The notes: generated from the letters alone by a model not told the origin. Counted from the stretch's first letter, positions 35,666-44,514 are shown. The stretch is 64,000 nucleotides of DNA from Marinobacter oulmenensis (GCF_014201735.1 NZ_JACHFE010000004.1:226275-290274), one strand, 5' to 3'. Program-made: numbers and translations.

Positions 35666-36787
35666 CTAACGGGCAATCACCTTGTACACCGGCCGCAGCC
35701 GGGGAATCTGTTTGAGCACCACCTGGATAACCGTCATCAGCGGCACCGCCAGCAGCACCCCCACCGGCCCCCAGAGCCAGCCCCAGAAGAAGATCGAGAC
35801 AAAGATCACGATAGGGTTGATCGCCATCCGGAAGCCGTGAATCCAGGGTTCCAGAAACACCCCGGTGATGGTGGTCAGCAGAATAAAGCTCAGCGGCGCA
35901 ACAGCCATCATCCAGATGGTGTCCAGACTCAGGGCCGAGACAATCACCAGCAAGGCGATGGTGAGCATATTGCCCAGGTAGGGAATAAAACGGGCCAGGC
36001 CTGCAACCAGGCCCCACACCGCGGGATCCGGCAGGCCAATGGCCCAGCATATCAGTGCCGTCAGCAGGCCCACGGAGGTATTGCTCAACCCCAGCACCGC
36101 CAGGTACTGGGCGATCTGTTGCTGGGAATCCCGGGTGATGCGCAGGACCGTCGACCGGTGCGGCCGTGGCAGTTGCTTGACGAAATTCCGGATCAGCCGG
36201 TCACCACTGACCAGCAGGAAATAGGTCAGCGTTAGGGCCAGAGCGAGTCCGGCAATACCGTTGCGAGCCTTGGACATCAGTTGGCTGCGCCAGGACTCGG
36301 TCTGCAGCACCACGGTGGTAGGCTCCTGGCCCTGCTCCTTGGACAGCCCCTCCACCGACTGCTCCACTTCCTGGGCCGAGCGGCTGACCTTGTCAATCTG
36401 GCGCATGATCTCGCTGTCGCCTACCAGCAGGCGTGACACCCCCTCCGGCGCCCGCTGCGCCCATTCCATGGCCGGCGTTGCCACGGCGGCACCGATACCA
36501 GCAATCCCGGCCAGAACCAGCAGAACCAGGATCAGGGCACTGAACACCCTGGGGACCCGCCAGCTTACCTGCGCTTTTTTGACCAGGGGCGCCAGCAGCA
36601 GACTGGCCAGGATTGCCAGAATGATCGGCAGCACGATCTGGTGAGCCACATAGAGGGTATAGAGGATGCCAAGAATGAAAATGCCGTAGATCGGGGTGGA
36701 AAGATCGGTCAGGGAATGCCCCACCTGAACGGAATCCGACTCGGTTGTTTGTGTCTGTTCGGTTTGTTCGACTGGTTGCTGACCCAT
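35666..36787 (-). CDS. AI-2E family transporter (PerM/UPF0118)
   Basis: A 373-residue membrane protein with about seven or eight hydrophobic helices. Typical family segments are PIYGIFILGILYTLYVAHQIVLPI at the N-terminus and PAVWGLVAGLARFIPYLGN in the second half. The middle of the protein (residues ~115-160) is hydrophilic and probably cytoplasmic or periplasmic. Members include the autoinducer-2 exporter TqsA and Na+/H+ antiporters, so the substrate is open. It is divergent from the MBL-fold gene, and the 285-base gap holds the inverted repeat described separately. Confidence 0.85.
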   Translation of the reverse strand: MGQQPVEQTEQTQTTESDSVQVGHSLTDLSTPIYGIFILGILYTLYVAHQIVLPIILAILASLLLAPLVKKAQVSWRVPRVFSALILVLLVLAGIAGIGAAVATPAMEWAQRAPEGVSRLLVGDSEIMRQIDKVSRSAQEVEQSVEGLSKEQGQEPTTVVLQTESWRSQLMSKARNGIAGLALALTLTYFLLVSGDRLIRNFVKQLPRPHRSTVLRITRDSQQQIAQYLAVLGLSNTSVGLLTALICWAIGLPDPAVWGLVAGLARFIPYLGNMLTIALLVIVSALSLDTIWMMAVAPLSFILLTTITGVFLEPWIHGFRMAINPIVIFVSIFFWGWLWGPVGVLLAVPLMTVIQVVLKQIPRLRPVYKVIAR

Positions 36788-36887
36788 GAATGGTTCCCGA
36801 TGGAGCCGGACTGGCCTCCATACCCCCTGTGTAATGGAAAAGACCTGCCAGTGTAGCGCACTGTTGTGATGGGACGCATTATCAGGG

Positions 36888-36961
36888 CATTACAAACATG
36901 ATGTAATGGCGCGGACAGCGGCAGGTGCCTTGACGGATATCAGATTCTTGATCTGCGGCAA
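36888..36961. promoter_or_regulatory. Inverted repeat and FNR/Anr-like site in the divergent AI-2E/MBL region
   Basis: CATTACA (36888-36894) and TGTAATG (36902-36908) form a perfect 7-bp inverted repeat with a 7-base spacer. At 36948-36961 TTGATCTGCGGCAA matches the FNR/Anr consensus TTGAT-N4-ATCAA at eight of ten positions. The first is a good operator candidate. The second is weak, since a match of that quality is expected by chance in roughly one in ten regions of this size. No other feature is seen in this 285-base gap. Confidence 0.4.
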
Positions 36962-37071
36962 GAGGCTGTTCCCCGTGTTTCGGTAATCTGCCGCGCTAAT
37001 TGCAATATCAGGCCCTTGATGCGCAGACGGCGCCGTGAGGGCACCACGCCTGAATGTAGCGGGAGACCGAT

Positions 37072-37872
37072 ATGGCGGCTGAACCGATTATTCTGTTCGA
37101 CGACGGGCACCACAAATGCCTGATGTTCGATACCCTGGTAACTGGCGAGGGCGTGCAGTCCAACCAGTTCCTTATTGTTGACGGCACTCACGAAGCGCTG
37201 ATCGATCCGGGCGGGGACCTTACCTACACGCCTCTGTCCGTTGCGGCCTCCCGGTACATGAACATCCGGGATATGGACTTTGTTTTCGCATCCCACCAGG
37301 ATCCGGACATCATCGGCGCCATTGACCGCTGGATCGTGCACACCCGCGCCAAGATCGTCACCTCCAAACTCTGGGCCCGGTTCCTGCCTCACCTGGTCTC
37401 CAGCTACGTGACCAACCAGCTCAGCGGCAGCGTCTACGATCGCATCATCAGCGTGCCGGACGGCGGCATCAACGTCACTTTCGGCGACACCTACATCCAG
37501 TGCCTGCCGGCTCACTTCATGCACTCGGTGGGCAACCTCCAGTTTTACGATCCGGTTTCCAAGATCCTGTTTTCCGGTGATCTGGGGGCATCCCTGGGTG
37601 GCGAGGACGATCACAAGCCCGTGTCCGATTTCGACAAGCACGTGCCGACCATGATCGGTTTCCACCGCCGGTACATCGCCTCCAAGAAAGTCTGTCAGAT
37701 GTGGGCCAACATGGTCCGCAAGATGGACGTGGAAATGATCGTGCCCCAGCACGGCAAGCGTTTCGAAGGCCGCGACATGGTCGACCGCTTCCTGGACTGG
37801 GTCTCAAGCGTCGACTGTGGCATTGATCTGGTCTCCCAGGACAACTACCAGCAGCCGCTGGACTACGCCTGA
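37072..37872 (+). CDS. MBL-fold diiron protein, oxygen-binding (ODP)/FprA-like
   Basis: A 266-residue metallo-beta-lactamase-fold protein of the flavodiiron/ODP branch. Likely iron ligands are in SHQDPDIIG (His and Asp, about residues 79-82), PAHFMHSVGN, FSGDLGAS and PQHGKRFEG. The flavodoxin domain of flavodiiron proteins is absent, so it resembles stand-alone ODP proteins known to bind oxygen in a chemotaxis context. No chemotaxis gene is adjacent. A GGGAG site precedes the ATG. The function is probably oxygen or redox sensing or an unidentified hydrolase. Confidence 0.8.
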   Translation: MAAEPIILFDDGHHKCLMFDTLVTGEGVQSNQFLIVDGTHEALIDPGGDLTYTPLSVAASRYMNIRDMDFVFASHQDPDIIGAIDRWIVHTRAKIVTSKLWARFLPHLVSSYVTNQLSGSVYDRIISVPDGGINVTFGDTYIQCLPAHFMHSVGNLQFYDPVSKILFSGDLGASLGGEDDHKPVSDFDKHVPTMIGFHRRYIASKKVCQMWANMVRKMDVEMIVPQHGKRFEGRDMVDRFLDWVSSVDCGIDLVSQDNYQQPLDYA

Positions 37873-37885
37873 CGGCGATTTCCCC

Positions 37886-37909
37886 GGTTTCCGCAGGGAT
37901 GCGGAAACC
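37886..37909 (+). terminator. Terminator after the MBL-fold gene
   Basis: GGTTTCCGCA and TGCGGAAACC form a perfect 10-bp stem with a GGGA loop, followed by CTCCTTTCCC. It lies 13 bases beyond the stop. The T-run is weak but the hairpin is strong. Confidence 0.65.
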
Positions 37910-38000
37910 CTCCTTTCCCGCCCGGGGCCGGTGAGCCCCTGTTCCATCGCCTCCGGGTTCAGTAAAATCCTTTTTTTCTGAAAACCCGAGAGGCATACAG

Positions 38001-38726
38001 ATGGGCAGAGCCTACCAGAACCGCAAAGAATCCATGGCCAAGACGGCCGCCGCAAAAACCAAGGTCTATAGCAAATACGGCCGTGAAATCTACGTTTGCG
38101 CCAAAGCCGGCGGCGTGGACCCGCAGGCCAACCTGTCTTTGCGGGGGTTGATCGAACGCGCCAAGAAAGATCAGGTGCCCGCCCACGTTATTGAAAAGGC
38201 CCTGGACAAGGCCCAGGGCGGCGGTGGCGAGGATTACTCCGCTGCCCGCTACGAGGGTTATGGCCCGGGCAACTGCATGGTGATCATCGATTGCCTGACC
38301 GACAATCCGAACCGCACCTTCGGTGACGTGCGCCTGGCGTTCACCAAAACCAAGTGCAAGATCGGCACCCCCGGCGCCGTATCCCATATGTTTGACCACT
38401 GCGCCATCTTTGCCTTCTCCGGCGACGATGAGGAAGCCGTTCTGGAAACCCTGATGGAAGACGACGTGGATGTCACCGACATCGAGCACGAGGACGGCAA
38501 GATCACCGTGTTCACACCCAACACCGAGTACGCCAAGGCCAAGCAGGCTCTGGAAGCGGCGTTCGAGGGGATCGAGTTCGATGTCGATGAAATCCAGTTC
38601 CTGCCCAAGACCACCACGCCGGTGGAAGGCGACGACATCCCGCTGTTCGAGAAATTCATGGACATGCTGAACGACCTGGACGACGTCCAGAACGTGTTCC
38701 ATAACGCTGAACTGCCGCAGGACTGA
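38001..38726 (+). CDS. YebC/PmpR-family protein, YeeN type
   Basis: A 241-residue protein of the YebC/PmpR family (TACO1-like). It begins [20 protein letters not shown], closer to the YeeN branch than to YebC (which starts MAGHSKWANI). Other markers are [41 protein letters not shown] and GAVSHMFDH. YebC-type proteins help ribosomes translate proline stretches, and some were earlier described as transcription regulators. The specific role of the YeeN branch is less clear. It forms a likely two-gene unit with the amidotransferase 16 bases downstream. Confidence 0.9.
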   Translation: MGRAYQNRKESMAKTAAAKTKVYSKYGREIYVCAKAGGVDPQANLSLRGLIERAKKDQVPAHVIEKALDKAQGGGGEDYSAARYEGYGPGNCMVIIDCLTDNPNRTFGDVRLAFTKTKCKIGTPGAVSHMFDHCAIFAFSGDDEEAVLETLMEDDVDVTDIEHEDGKITVFTPNTEYAKAKQALEAAFEGIEFDVDEIQFLPKTTTPVEGDDIPLFEKFMDMLNDLDDVQNVFHNAELPQD

Positions 38727-38742
38727 CAGGAGCCCCAAGGCC

Positions 38743-39489
38743 ATGACCCGCAAACCGACACAGGGCGCACCCCGGGTGATCATCCTGAAGACCGGAACCA
38801 CCTACCCCCCGATCCGAGAGCAGTTCGGGGATTTCGACGCCTGGTTTATCCGTGGCCTGCCGGACACCCTGGACCTGAGCGTGGTGGATGTCACCACGCA
38901 GCCCCTGCCCGGTCATCCCGCCGACTGGCAGGGCGTGGTTATCACCGGCTCGCCCGCCATGGTCAGCGAGCGGCCGGACTGGAGTGAAAACACCGCCGCC
39001 TGGGTGCGACAGGCGGTGGAATCCGGAGTCCCGGTACTCGGTGTCTGCTATGGCCACCAGTTGCTGGCCCACGCCCTGGGCGGCGAAGTGGGCTACCATC
39101 CCGAGGGCCGGGAGACCGGCACCCATGAGGTCACCCTGTCTGACAACGCCAGCAGTGATCCGCTGTTCAGTCAGTTACCCCGCCGGTTCGACGCCCAGTT
39201 GACCCACAAGCAGTCGGTACTCCGGCTGCCCCCGGAGGCGATCCTGCTGGGGCGCTCCGACTTCGAGCCGCACCAGGCCTTCCGTGTGGGCCCCAACGCC
39301 TGGGGCGTGCAGTTCCACCCGGAATTCACCGCCCCGATCATGTCCGCCTATCTGGACGTCCAGCAACCGGAACTGGCACAGGAAGGTTTTGATGTATCGG
39401 CACTGAAAGCCCGGGTGCAGTCTGCGCCGGAAGCCTCATCCGTGCTCACCCTGTTCTCTGGTCAGGTACACAGCCACTGGCTGGGATGA
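38743..39489 (+). CDS. Class I glutamine amidotransferase (GMP synthase-like domain)
   Basis: A 248-residue GATase1 protein. The nucleophile elbow is LGVCYGHQLL with C102, and the His-Glu pair of the triad is in FHPEF near residue 191. It lacks the ATP pyrophosphatase domain of GuaA, so it belongs to the stand-alone family that hydrolyses gamma-glutamyl bonds or supplies ammonia to an unknown partner. It lies close downstream of the YebC-type gene on the same strand. Confidence 0.85.
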   Translation: MTRKPTQGAPRVIILKTGTTYPPIREQFGDFDAWFIRGLPDTLDLSVVDVTTQPLPGHPADWQGVVITGSPAMVSERPDWSENTAAWVRQAVESGVPVLGVCYGHQLLAHALGGEVGYHPEGRETGTHEVTLSDNASSDPLFSQLPRRFDAQLTHKQSVLRLPPEAILLGRSDFEPHQAFRVGPNAWGVQFHPEFTAPIMSAYLDVQQPELAQEGFDVSALKARVQSAPEASSVLTLFSGQVHSHWLG

Positions 39490-39582
39490 TGACGCAACGT
39501 TAATGGCAAAACGCGGTCGGCCGGTTGAATAAACGGACACCTGAGCCTAGGGTAAATGCAAACCTGAACAAAGGAGTCTGAC

Positions 39583-39984
39583 ATGCCCGGAATACGTAGC
39601 TACCTGAAACAGATTTCACTGGCCATGGTTGCGGTCCTGACTCTGGCCACCACCTTTTCAACCGTTGCCCAGGCCAGCATGGTAGGCACTGGTGACGTTA
39701 TCCAGCAGGAACAGACACAACTGGACCGCCAGCAGCTGCTGGACATGCTGGAAAAACAGGAAGTTCAGGAAAAGCTCGCGGACCTCGGGGTCAGCAAGGA
39801 CCAGGTTGCCGAGCGCATCCAGAACCTGACACCGTCGGAACTGGCAGACTTCGAACAACAGCTCGCTGAGGCTCCGGCCGGCGAAGGCGTGGTTGGTGTG
39901 ATTGTGCTGTTCCTGCTGGTGTTCATCGTCACCGACATGCTCTGCGCCACCGACCTGTTCCCGTTCGTGCGCTGTATCCGCTAA
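39583..39984 (+). CDS. PA2779-family membrane-associated protein
   Basis: A 133-residue protein with a signal peptide or N-terminal helix (ISLAMVAVLTLATTFSTVAQA), a charged helical middle (QQEQTQLDRQQLLDMLEKQEVQEKLADLG) rich in coiled-coil character, and a C-terminal transmembrane helix (GVVGVIVLFLLVFIVTDML). This arrangement and the four-base spacing to the next gene match the conserved PA2779/PA2778 pair of Pseudomonas. The function is unknown. AAAGGAG lies upstream of the ATG. Confidence 0.85.
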   Translation: MPGIRSYLKQISLAMVAVLTLATTFSTVAQASMVGTGDVIQQEQTQLDRQQLLDMLEKQEVQEKLADLGVSKDQVAERIQNLTPSELADFEQQLAEAPAGEGVVGVIVLFLLVFIVTDMLCATDLFPFVRCIR

Positions 39985-39987
39985 GCC

Positions 39988-40989
39988 ATGCCCGAACGGT
40001 TCCCCGCCATGGCCGTTGTTCTGACGGTCATGGCTCTGGCTGGCTGCGCTTCCGCCCCACCCTGGCCTGAGGATCCTGCCGGTCCGGCCGACACCGTTGT
40101 CCAGTCGGATGCCGACGTGCTGGTGCCGGACGTGCCTTTCTACCCCCAGGAAAAGTACCAGTGCGGCCCGGCCGCGCTCGCCACGGTACTGAATACCCAG
40201 GGACTCAACACCAGCCCGGAGGAACTCAAGGACAAAGTCTATATCCCGGGTCGGGAAGGCTCCCTGCAGGTGGAACTGGTGGCCACTGCCAGGGACTACG
40301 GCATGCTGGTCTATCCCCTGGAGCCGGAAGTGGACAACATTCTCGCGGAAGTCTCAGCGGGCAATCCCGTGCTGGTGATGCAGAACCTCGGGCTGGACTG
40401 GTGGCCCCAGTGGCATTTCGCTGTCGTGGTCGGATACAACCACGATGCGCAGACACTGATCCTGAACACAGACACCCGGGAACACTACGCCATGGCATAC
40501 GACGTATTCCATGCCACCTGGAACCGGGCCGAACGCTGGGCCGTGGTCGCCCTGCCGCCGTCGGAACTCCCGGCCACAGCTCAGCCGGTGGCCTTCCTGC
40601 GCTCGGCTCACGACCTGGAAACCACCCGGCACTATGGTGATGCCCTGACGGCCTACCAGGCTGCGGAACAACGCTGGCCGGACACCCCGACACCCCTGCT
40701 GGCACAGGGTAATCTGGAATACAGTCTGGCCAACACCGATCGGGCGCTGGGCCATTTCACGCGCCTGGTGGACCGCTTTCGGGACTATGCCCCGGGCTGG
40801 AACAACCTCGCCCATGCCCTGGATTCGGTCGGTTGCCAGGACGGCGCACAAAAAGCCCTGAGCTGCGCCATGGAACTGGCGCCAAACACCTTTGATGACG
40901 AAGATTTCAGCCGAAGCACGCCAGGCATGCAGAGCTGCCCGCCGGTTCCCGAATGCCCTGTAGCACCCGGCGAAGGCGACACCAACTAA
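39988..40989 (+). CDS. PA2778-family C39-like cysteine peptidase lipoprotein
   Basis: A 333-residue lipoprotein with lipobox LAGC (C20). A C39-like papain domain follows: catalytic cysteine C59 in KYQCGPAALATVL, then a histidine in QWHFAVVVGYN. The C-terminal third (from about residue 200) has TPR-like helices (ALTAYQAAEQRWPDTPTPLLAQGNLEYS). It is probably tethered to a membrane in the periplasm and cleaves a peptide or processes its partner PA2779. It follows that gene by three bases and overlaps the convergent methyltransferase by four. Confidence 0.86.
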   Translation: MPERFPAMAVVLTVMALAGCASAPPWPEDPAGPADTVVQSDADVLVPDVPFYPQEKYQCGPAALATVLNTQGLNTSPEELKDKVYIPGREGSLQVELVATARDYGMLVYPLEPEVDNILAEVSAGNPVLVMQNLGLDWWPQWHFAVVVGYNHDAQTLILNTDTREHYAMAYDVFHATWNRAERWAVVALPPSELPATAQPVAFLRSAHDLETTRHYGDALTAYQAAEQRWPDTPTPLLAQGNLEYSLANTDRALGHFTRLVDRFRDYAPGWNNLAHALDSVGCQDGAQKALSCAMELAPNTFDDEDFSRSTPGMQSCPPVPECPVAPGEGDTN

Positions 40990-41633
40990 CGCCGGATCAG
41001 CACCACATCCTTGCGCGGAATCTCCAGGTGCCAACCGTAATACTCGGCCAGCCATTCAAACGTGCCCTGACGATAGAACACCACATGGGTCGGGTCCCGG
41101 CGGTAATGCCAGTGGTCGAACCGGCTGTCGTCGGTCTGGAAACAGGTCATGATGCCCAGCCAGCCACCCGGTTCAAGCAGGCTGTTTAGTTGCCGGAACA
41201 CGTCGGCCGGACGGTGCAGATGCTCCACTACCTCGGTGCAGGTAATGAAATCGTACCGGCGCTCCAGGGTCGCCGGATCCGGATAGAAGAAAGGATCATA
41301 GAGCGACATCTCAAACCCCGCGCCGGCAAACATAGCTGCCAGGGCCGGCCCGGGGCCGCAGCCGTAATCCAGCCCGCGGGCGCCTGCCGGCAATTTGGGC
41401 AACAGCGGGTCCATGACCTTCGACAGAAACCGGCGGTAGCCCGGATCATCCGGATGGTTGTCGTGCAGTTCGTAGACCCTGCGTTCCTCATCCTCAGGCA
41501 GGCGGGACTCGGGTGCCATGATCGTCGCTTCACAAACGTCGCAGCGCAGATACACCTGCTGCCCGAGGGTTCTGAACGGCCCGGTCCGTCCCTGCTCGCA
41601 GACCGGACAAAGGAGTGATTCGTCGGCAGTCAT
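40986..41633 (-). CDS. Class I SAM-dependent methyltransferase with N-terminal zinc ribbon
   Basis: A 215-residue protein. The N-terminal zinc ribbon uses C9, C12, C31 and C34 (CPVC and CDVC). The SAM-binding motif I is LDYGCGPGP (residues 88-96), and TCTEVVEHLHRP fits motif II/III of methyltransferase type 11/12 families. The substrate is unknown. It overlaps the upstream CobW gene by four bases (ATGA), so it is probably expressed with it under the Zur-like site, which would make a zinc-binding methyltransferase part of a zinc-starvation unit. Confidence 0.86.
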   Translation of the reverse strand: MTADESLLCPVCEQGRTGPFRTLGQQVYLRCDVCEATIMAPESRLPEDEERRVYELHDNHPDDPGYRRFLSKVMDPLLPKLPAGARGLDYGCGPGPALAAMFAGAGFEMSLYDPFFYPDPATLERRYDFITCTEVVEHLHRPADVFRQLNSLLEPGGWLGIMTCFQTDDSRFDHWHYRRDPTHVVFYRQGTFEWLAEYYGWHLEIPRKDVVLIRR

Positions 41634-42634
41634 TGCACCGGTTCCCTGCCTGCAGCCGAGCGCACCAGCCGATCGAGCGCCGGCGCATCAATGACGGACT
41701 CACTGATCAGCTCCAGACGGCTAAGGTCCCGTGGCTCGGTGGGCCCGGTGCTTACCACGCCATCGACAACATTCATCGTGCGCCAGCCGTCCGGTGTCCG
41801 GACCACAGCCTTGAAGCGGACGACAGACTCATCACCGGCAAGCGCCAGCAACTGGCTCTCATCGAACACATCCTCCGGATGCACCCGCCAGCCAAGACTG
41901 AAATGGCCCTGCCCCCGGTTCTCAACCATCTGCCATGGCTGGGCCTGGATATCCGCCGGCTCTGGCGGGGGCGTCTCATCGTGCCGATGGTGCCCATGAG
42001 CGTGCGGGTCACTGACTGGCCGCTGATCCGGCTCGCCATGCAGCCAGTCTGCCGCCATCCCGTTGCTCCCGTTATGGAAAATCTGCTGCTTGGCGGGTTC
42101 AAGAGCACTGGCCCAGCGGTCAAAATCCGAGAGCTGGGCCGGTGTACACAGGTCCGTCTTGTTCGCCACCAGGATGTCGGCAGCCGCCACCTGATCCCGA
42201 AAATGCACGTTTTCCCGCACCCGCTCGTCGCCCAGTTTCCGGGGGTCGACCAGCGTGATCACCGGGCCCATGTGCAGGACATCCAGATAGTGCTCCTGAG
42301 TCAGGGTCTGGATGATCTGGGCAGGATGCCCAAGACCGGTAGGTTCAATCAGTAGCCGGTCCGGTCTGGCCCGATGAATCAGCTGATTCAGGCCAATCTG
42401 CATGGGCAGTCCTGCCACGCAACACATGCAGCCACCGGGAACTTCTTTCACATAGGCGCCTTCGGTCTGGAGCATGGCGCCATCAATACCCACTTCGCCA
42501 AATTCATTGACCAGAACAGCCCAGGTTTCATCGGCAGGCTTCTGCCTGAGCAGATCCAGTATGGCGGTGGTTTTGCCAACCCCGAGAAACCCCAGGATCA
42601 GAGTGGTTGGAATGGCGTGGACAGGTTGAGACAT
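41630..42634 (-). CDS. CobW/COG0523-family GTPase, probable zinc metallochaperone
   Basis: A 334-residue G3E GTPase. Walker A is GFLGVGKTT (15-23), the family-defining CxCC motif is GGCMCC (67-72, cysteines 69, 71 and 72), the guanine-specificity motif is NKTD, and a histidine-rich loop HAHGHHRHDE spans 211-220. COG0523 proteins of this type insert or traffic zinc, especially when Zur-regulated. A near-consensus Zur box ends 36 bases before the start, which strongly supports a zinc role over cobalamin synthesis. It heads a two-gene unit with the methyltransferase. Confidence 0.93.
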   Translation of the reverse strand: MSQPVHAIPTTLILGFLGVGKTTAILDLLRQKPADETWAVLVNEFGEVGIDGAMLQTEGAYVKEVPGGCMCCVAGLPMQIGLNQLIHRARPDRLLIEPTGLGHPAQIIQTLTQEHYLDVLHMGPVITLVDPRKLGDERVRENVHFRDQVAAADILVANKTDLCTPAQLSDFDRWASALEPAKQQIFHNGSNGMAADWLHGEPDQRPVSDPHAHGHHRHDETPPPEPADIQAQPWQMVENRGQGHFSLGWRVHPEDVFDESQLLALAGDESVVRFKAVVRTPDGWRTMNVVDGVVSTGPTEPRDLSRLELISESVIDAPALDRLVRSAAGREPVQ

Positions 42635-42647
42635 CGGCTTTCACCTC

Positions 42648-42670
42648 AAATTGTTACAATATAACATTTC
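42648..42670 (-). promoter_or_regulatory. Zur box upstream of the CobW gene
   Basis: The 23-base site agrees with the gammaproteobacterial Zur consensus (arms GAAATGTTATA and TATAACATTTC around one base) at 19 of the 22 defined positions. One arm, TATAACATTTC at 42660-42670, is perfect; the other (42648-42658) has three changes. It lies between the CobW start and the preceding fetB stop, so it should repress the CobW unit when zinc is plentiful. Confidence 0.85.
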
Positions 42671-42697
42671 AGGCTCAGCCACGGCCATACGCTCTGA

Positions 42698-43498
42698 TCA
42701 TTGCGTTCGCACCAGGCGGTCCAGACGCAGGCGCTGGCGCTCATCAAACAGACGGCGACTGCCCCAGCTGACAGCCATCACGGCACCGAAACCGGTACCT
42801 ACTGAAATCAGCAGCATCACCAGAATCTGGTATTTGACCGCGACCGCAGGCGGACTGCCCGCCAGAATCTGGCCGGTCATCATTCCCGGAAGGCTGACAA
42901 TGCCGGCGGCGGCCATGGCATTGATCGAGGGCATCATGCCGCTGCGCATGGCGTCCCTGCGGATCCCCTCCATGGCGGATGCCCAGGTTTCGCCGAGCAT
43001 CAACCGGTTCTCGATCAGTGCCCGCTGGCTCCAGACCGATTCGTTCAGGCGGTCCAGGCTGAGGGCCACGCCGGTCATGGTGTTGCCGAGCATCATCCCC
43101 AGCAGGGGAATCGCGTACTGGGGCGCGTACCAGGGTGAGGGTCCGATGATCACCGTCAGGGCCAGAATCGTGACGGCAAAGGAAGAAAGGAACATGGCGC
43201 CGGTGCCGATGCCGAACGCCCAGACGCCCCGCAAGCGGCGCTGCTGTCGCGCCATCACCTCGCGGCCGGCCACCAGCAGCATCACCAGGGCCATGACAGC
43301 CACCCAGTATACGTGGGCCGAAGCGAAAAGTGCCTCCAGCACCAGACCGATCAGAGCCAGTTGAATAACCGTGCGGGCGGCGGCAATCAACAGATTGCGG
43401 GCAAGCCCCAGGCGACCGTACAGACTCAGCCCTGCCAGCGCGAGTACCAGAAAGGCGGCGAGCCCCAGCTTCCACCAGGCCAGATCAATCACCTGCAT
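42698..43498 (-). CDS. fetB: ABC transporter permease, FetB/YbbM family
   Basis: A 266-residue membrane protein with about seven hydrophobic helices, matching the FetB (UPF0014) family. Diagnostic parts are RTVIQLALIGLVLEALF near the N-terminus, PLLGMMLGNTMTGVALSLDRL in the middle and LPGMMTGQILAGSPPAVAVKYQI towards the end. In E. coli FetAB exports iron and improves resistance to oxidative stress. GGAGG seven bases upstream fixes the ATG at 43498, inside the end of fetA (14-base overlap). Iron is the likely but unproved substrate. Confidence 0.88.
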   Translation of the reverse strand: MQVIDLAWWKLGLAAFLVLALAGLSLYGRLGLARNLLIAAARTVIQLALIGLVLEALFASAHVYWVAVMALVMLLVAGREVMARQQRRLRGVWAFGIGTGAMFLSSFAVTILALTVIIGPSPWYAPQYAIPLLGMMLGNTMTGVALSLDRLNESVWSQRALIENRLMLGETWASAMEGIRRDAMRSGMMPSINAMAAAGIVSLPGMMTGQILAGSPPAVAVKYQILVMLLISVGTGFGAVMAVSWGSRRLFDERQRLRLDRLVRTQ

Positions 43499-44105
43499 CG
43501 CGAGCCTCCAGAGCACTGCCACAGATTGCAACGTGATGATCCGCCACCCGGTGAATCTGGGCCCGGTCATGGGCCACCCAGAGTACAGCCATTTGCCGGC
43601 GGCGGATTTCATCCAGCAACCAGCGCTCGACCGCCTCGGCCATGTCGTCGTCGAGGTTCGCGGTGGGCTCATCAAGCAGCAGCGCCCGGGGGTTGCGAAC
43701 GAGCGCCCGCCACAAAGCGAGGCGCTGGCGCTCACCGGAAGACAGACGGTTCACCGGCCAGTCCAGAACCTCTCTGCCCATGCCGGGGACCCGGTCAATC
43801 ATGGCATCGTCCCGGTCAACACCATGGTCGCCCACCGCGTCATACCACCACTGACTGTCCGCCGGCACCATGATCACCTGTTCACGCCACCGGTTGGCAG
43901 GCATGGCGTTCTGTTCGTCCTCGCCCAGAAAAATCCGGCCATCATGGGGATCCAGATCTGCAACGGCCCGCAGCAAACGGCTTTTACCGGAACCGGAAGG
44001 ACCGGAAAGACAGGTTACCTCGCCCGAGCCGATGGTCAGCGACACACCCCTGAGCGCCCCGACGGAGACCTCCTGAAGACACAGGTCCATTACCGCATGC
44101 TCCAT
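43485..44105 (-). CDS. fetA: ABC transporter ATP-binding protein, FetA/YbbL family
   Basis: A 206-residue ABC ATPase. Walker A is GPSGSGKS (35-42), the signature is LSSGERQRLAL and Walker B is ALLLDEPTANLD, followed by the switch histidine in VAHD. The short length fits FetA. It overlaps fetB by 14 bases and lies seven bases from the membrane protein gene upstream, so the group from the SDR gene to fetB may be one transcript. Confidence 0.88.
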   Translation of the reverse strand: MEHAVMDLCLQEVSVGALRGVSLTIGSGEVTCLSGPSGSGKSRLLRAVADLDPHDGRIFLGEDEQNAMPANRWREQVIMVPADSQWWYDAVGDHGVDRDDAMIDRVPGMGREVLDWPVNRLSSGERQRLALWRALVRNPRALLLDEPTANLDDDMAEAVERWLLDEIRRRQMAVLWVAHDRAQIHRVADHHVAICGSALEARDAGD

Positions 44106-44112
44106 GCGCCCG

Positions 44113-44505
44113 TCATGACTGTCGGGGGCCTCCCAGGAAGCGGCGCTGGACGCCCTCGGACAACATCACATGCGCGAGGGCCGGATACGGCAGGTAATGC
44201 AGAAAGATGGTCGCCAGAATAACGGCGTTGAAACCCTCGCCGAGAAACAGCCAGGCGGTAAACGCCGCAAACAGGGCACCCAGGAACCCGCCGTAAATCC
44301 AGAGCAGCCGTGACCGCTCCGCGGCCGCTGGCACTCGCTGCAGGGCTCGTGCGACCGAGAACCCCATGTAGATGGCAATGGCCAGTGCAATCAGTACGGA
44401 GGCGAGCAGCCCGGTAAACCCCAGCAGGAACCGGCAAAGGTAATTCGCCAGGAAGAACAGCGCGATGCCGGTCACCGCAACGATGGTCATTCTTGTTTTT
44501 TCCAT
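44113..44505 (-). CDS. Small membrane protein of unknown function
   Basis: A 130-residue protein with four likely transmembrane helices: IVAVTGIALFFLANYLCRF, LLASVLIALAIAIYMGF, IYGGFLGALFAAFTAWLFL and a last one near FNAVILATIFLHYL. I do not recognise the family. Its place immediately before fetA suggests an accessory to the metal exporter, but adjacency is the only evidence. The ribosome site is weak; a second ATG five codons downstream is possible. Confidence 0.65.
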   Translation of the reverse strand: MEKTRMTIVAVTGIALFFLANYLCRFLLGFTGLLASVLIALAIAIYMGFSVARALQRVPAAAERSRLLWIYGGFLGALFAAFTAWLFLGEGFNAVILATIFLHYLPYPALAHVMLSEGVQRRFLGGPRQS

Positions 44506-44514
44506 GAGGATTCT

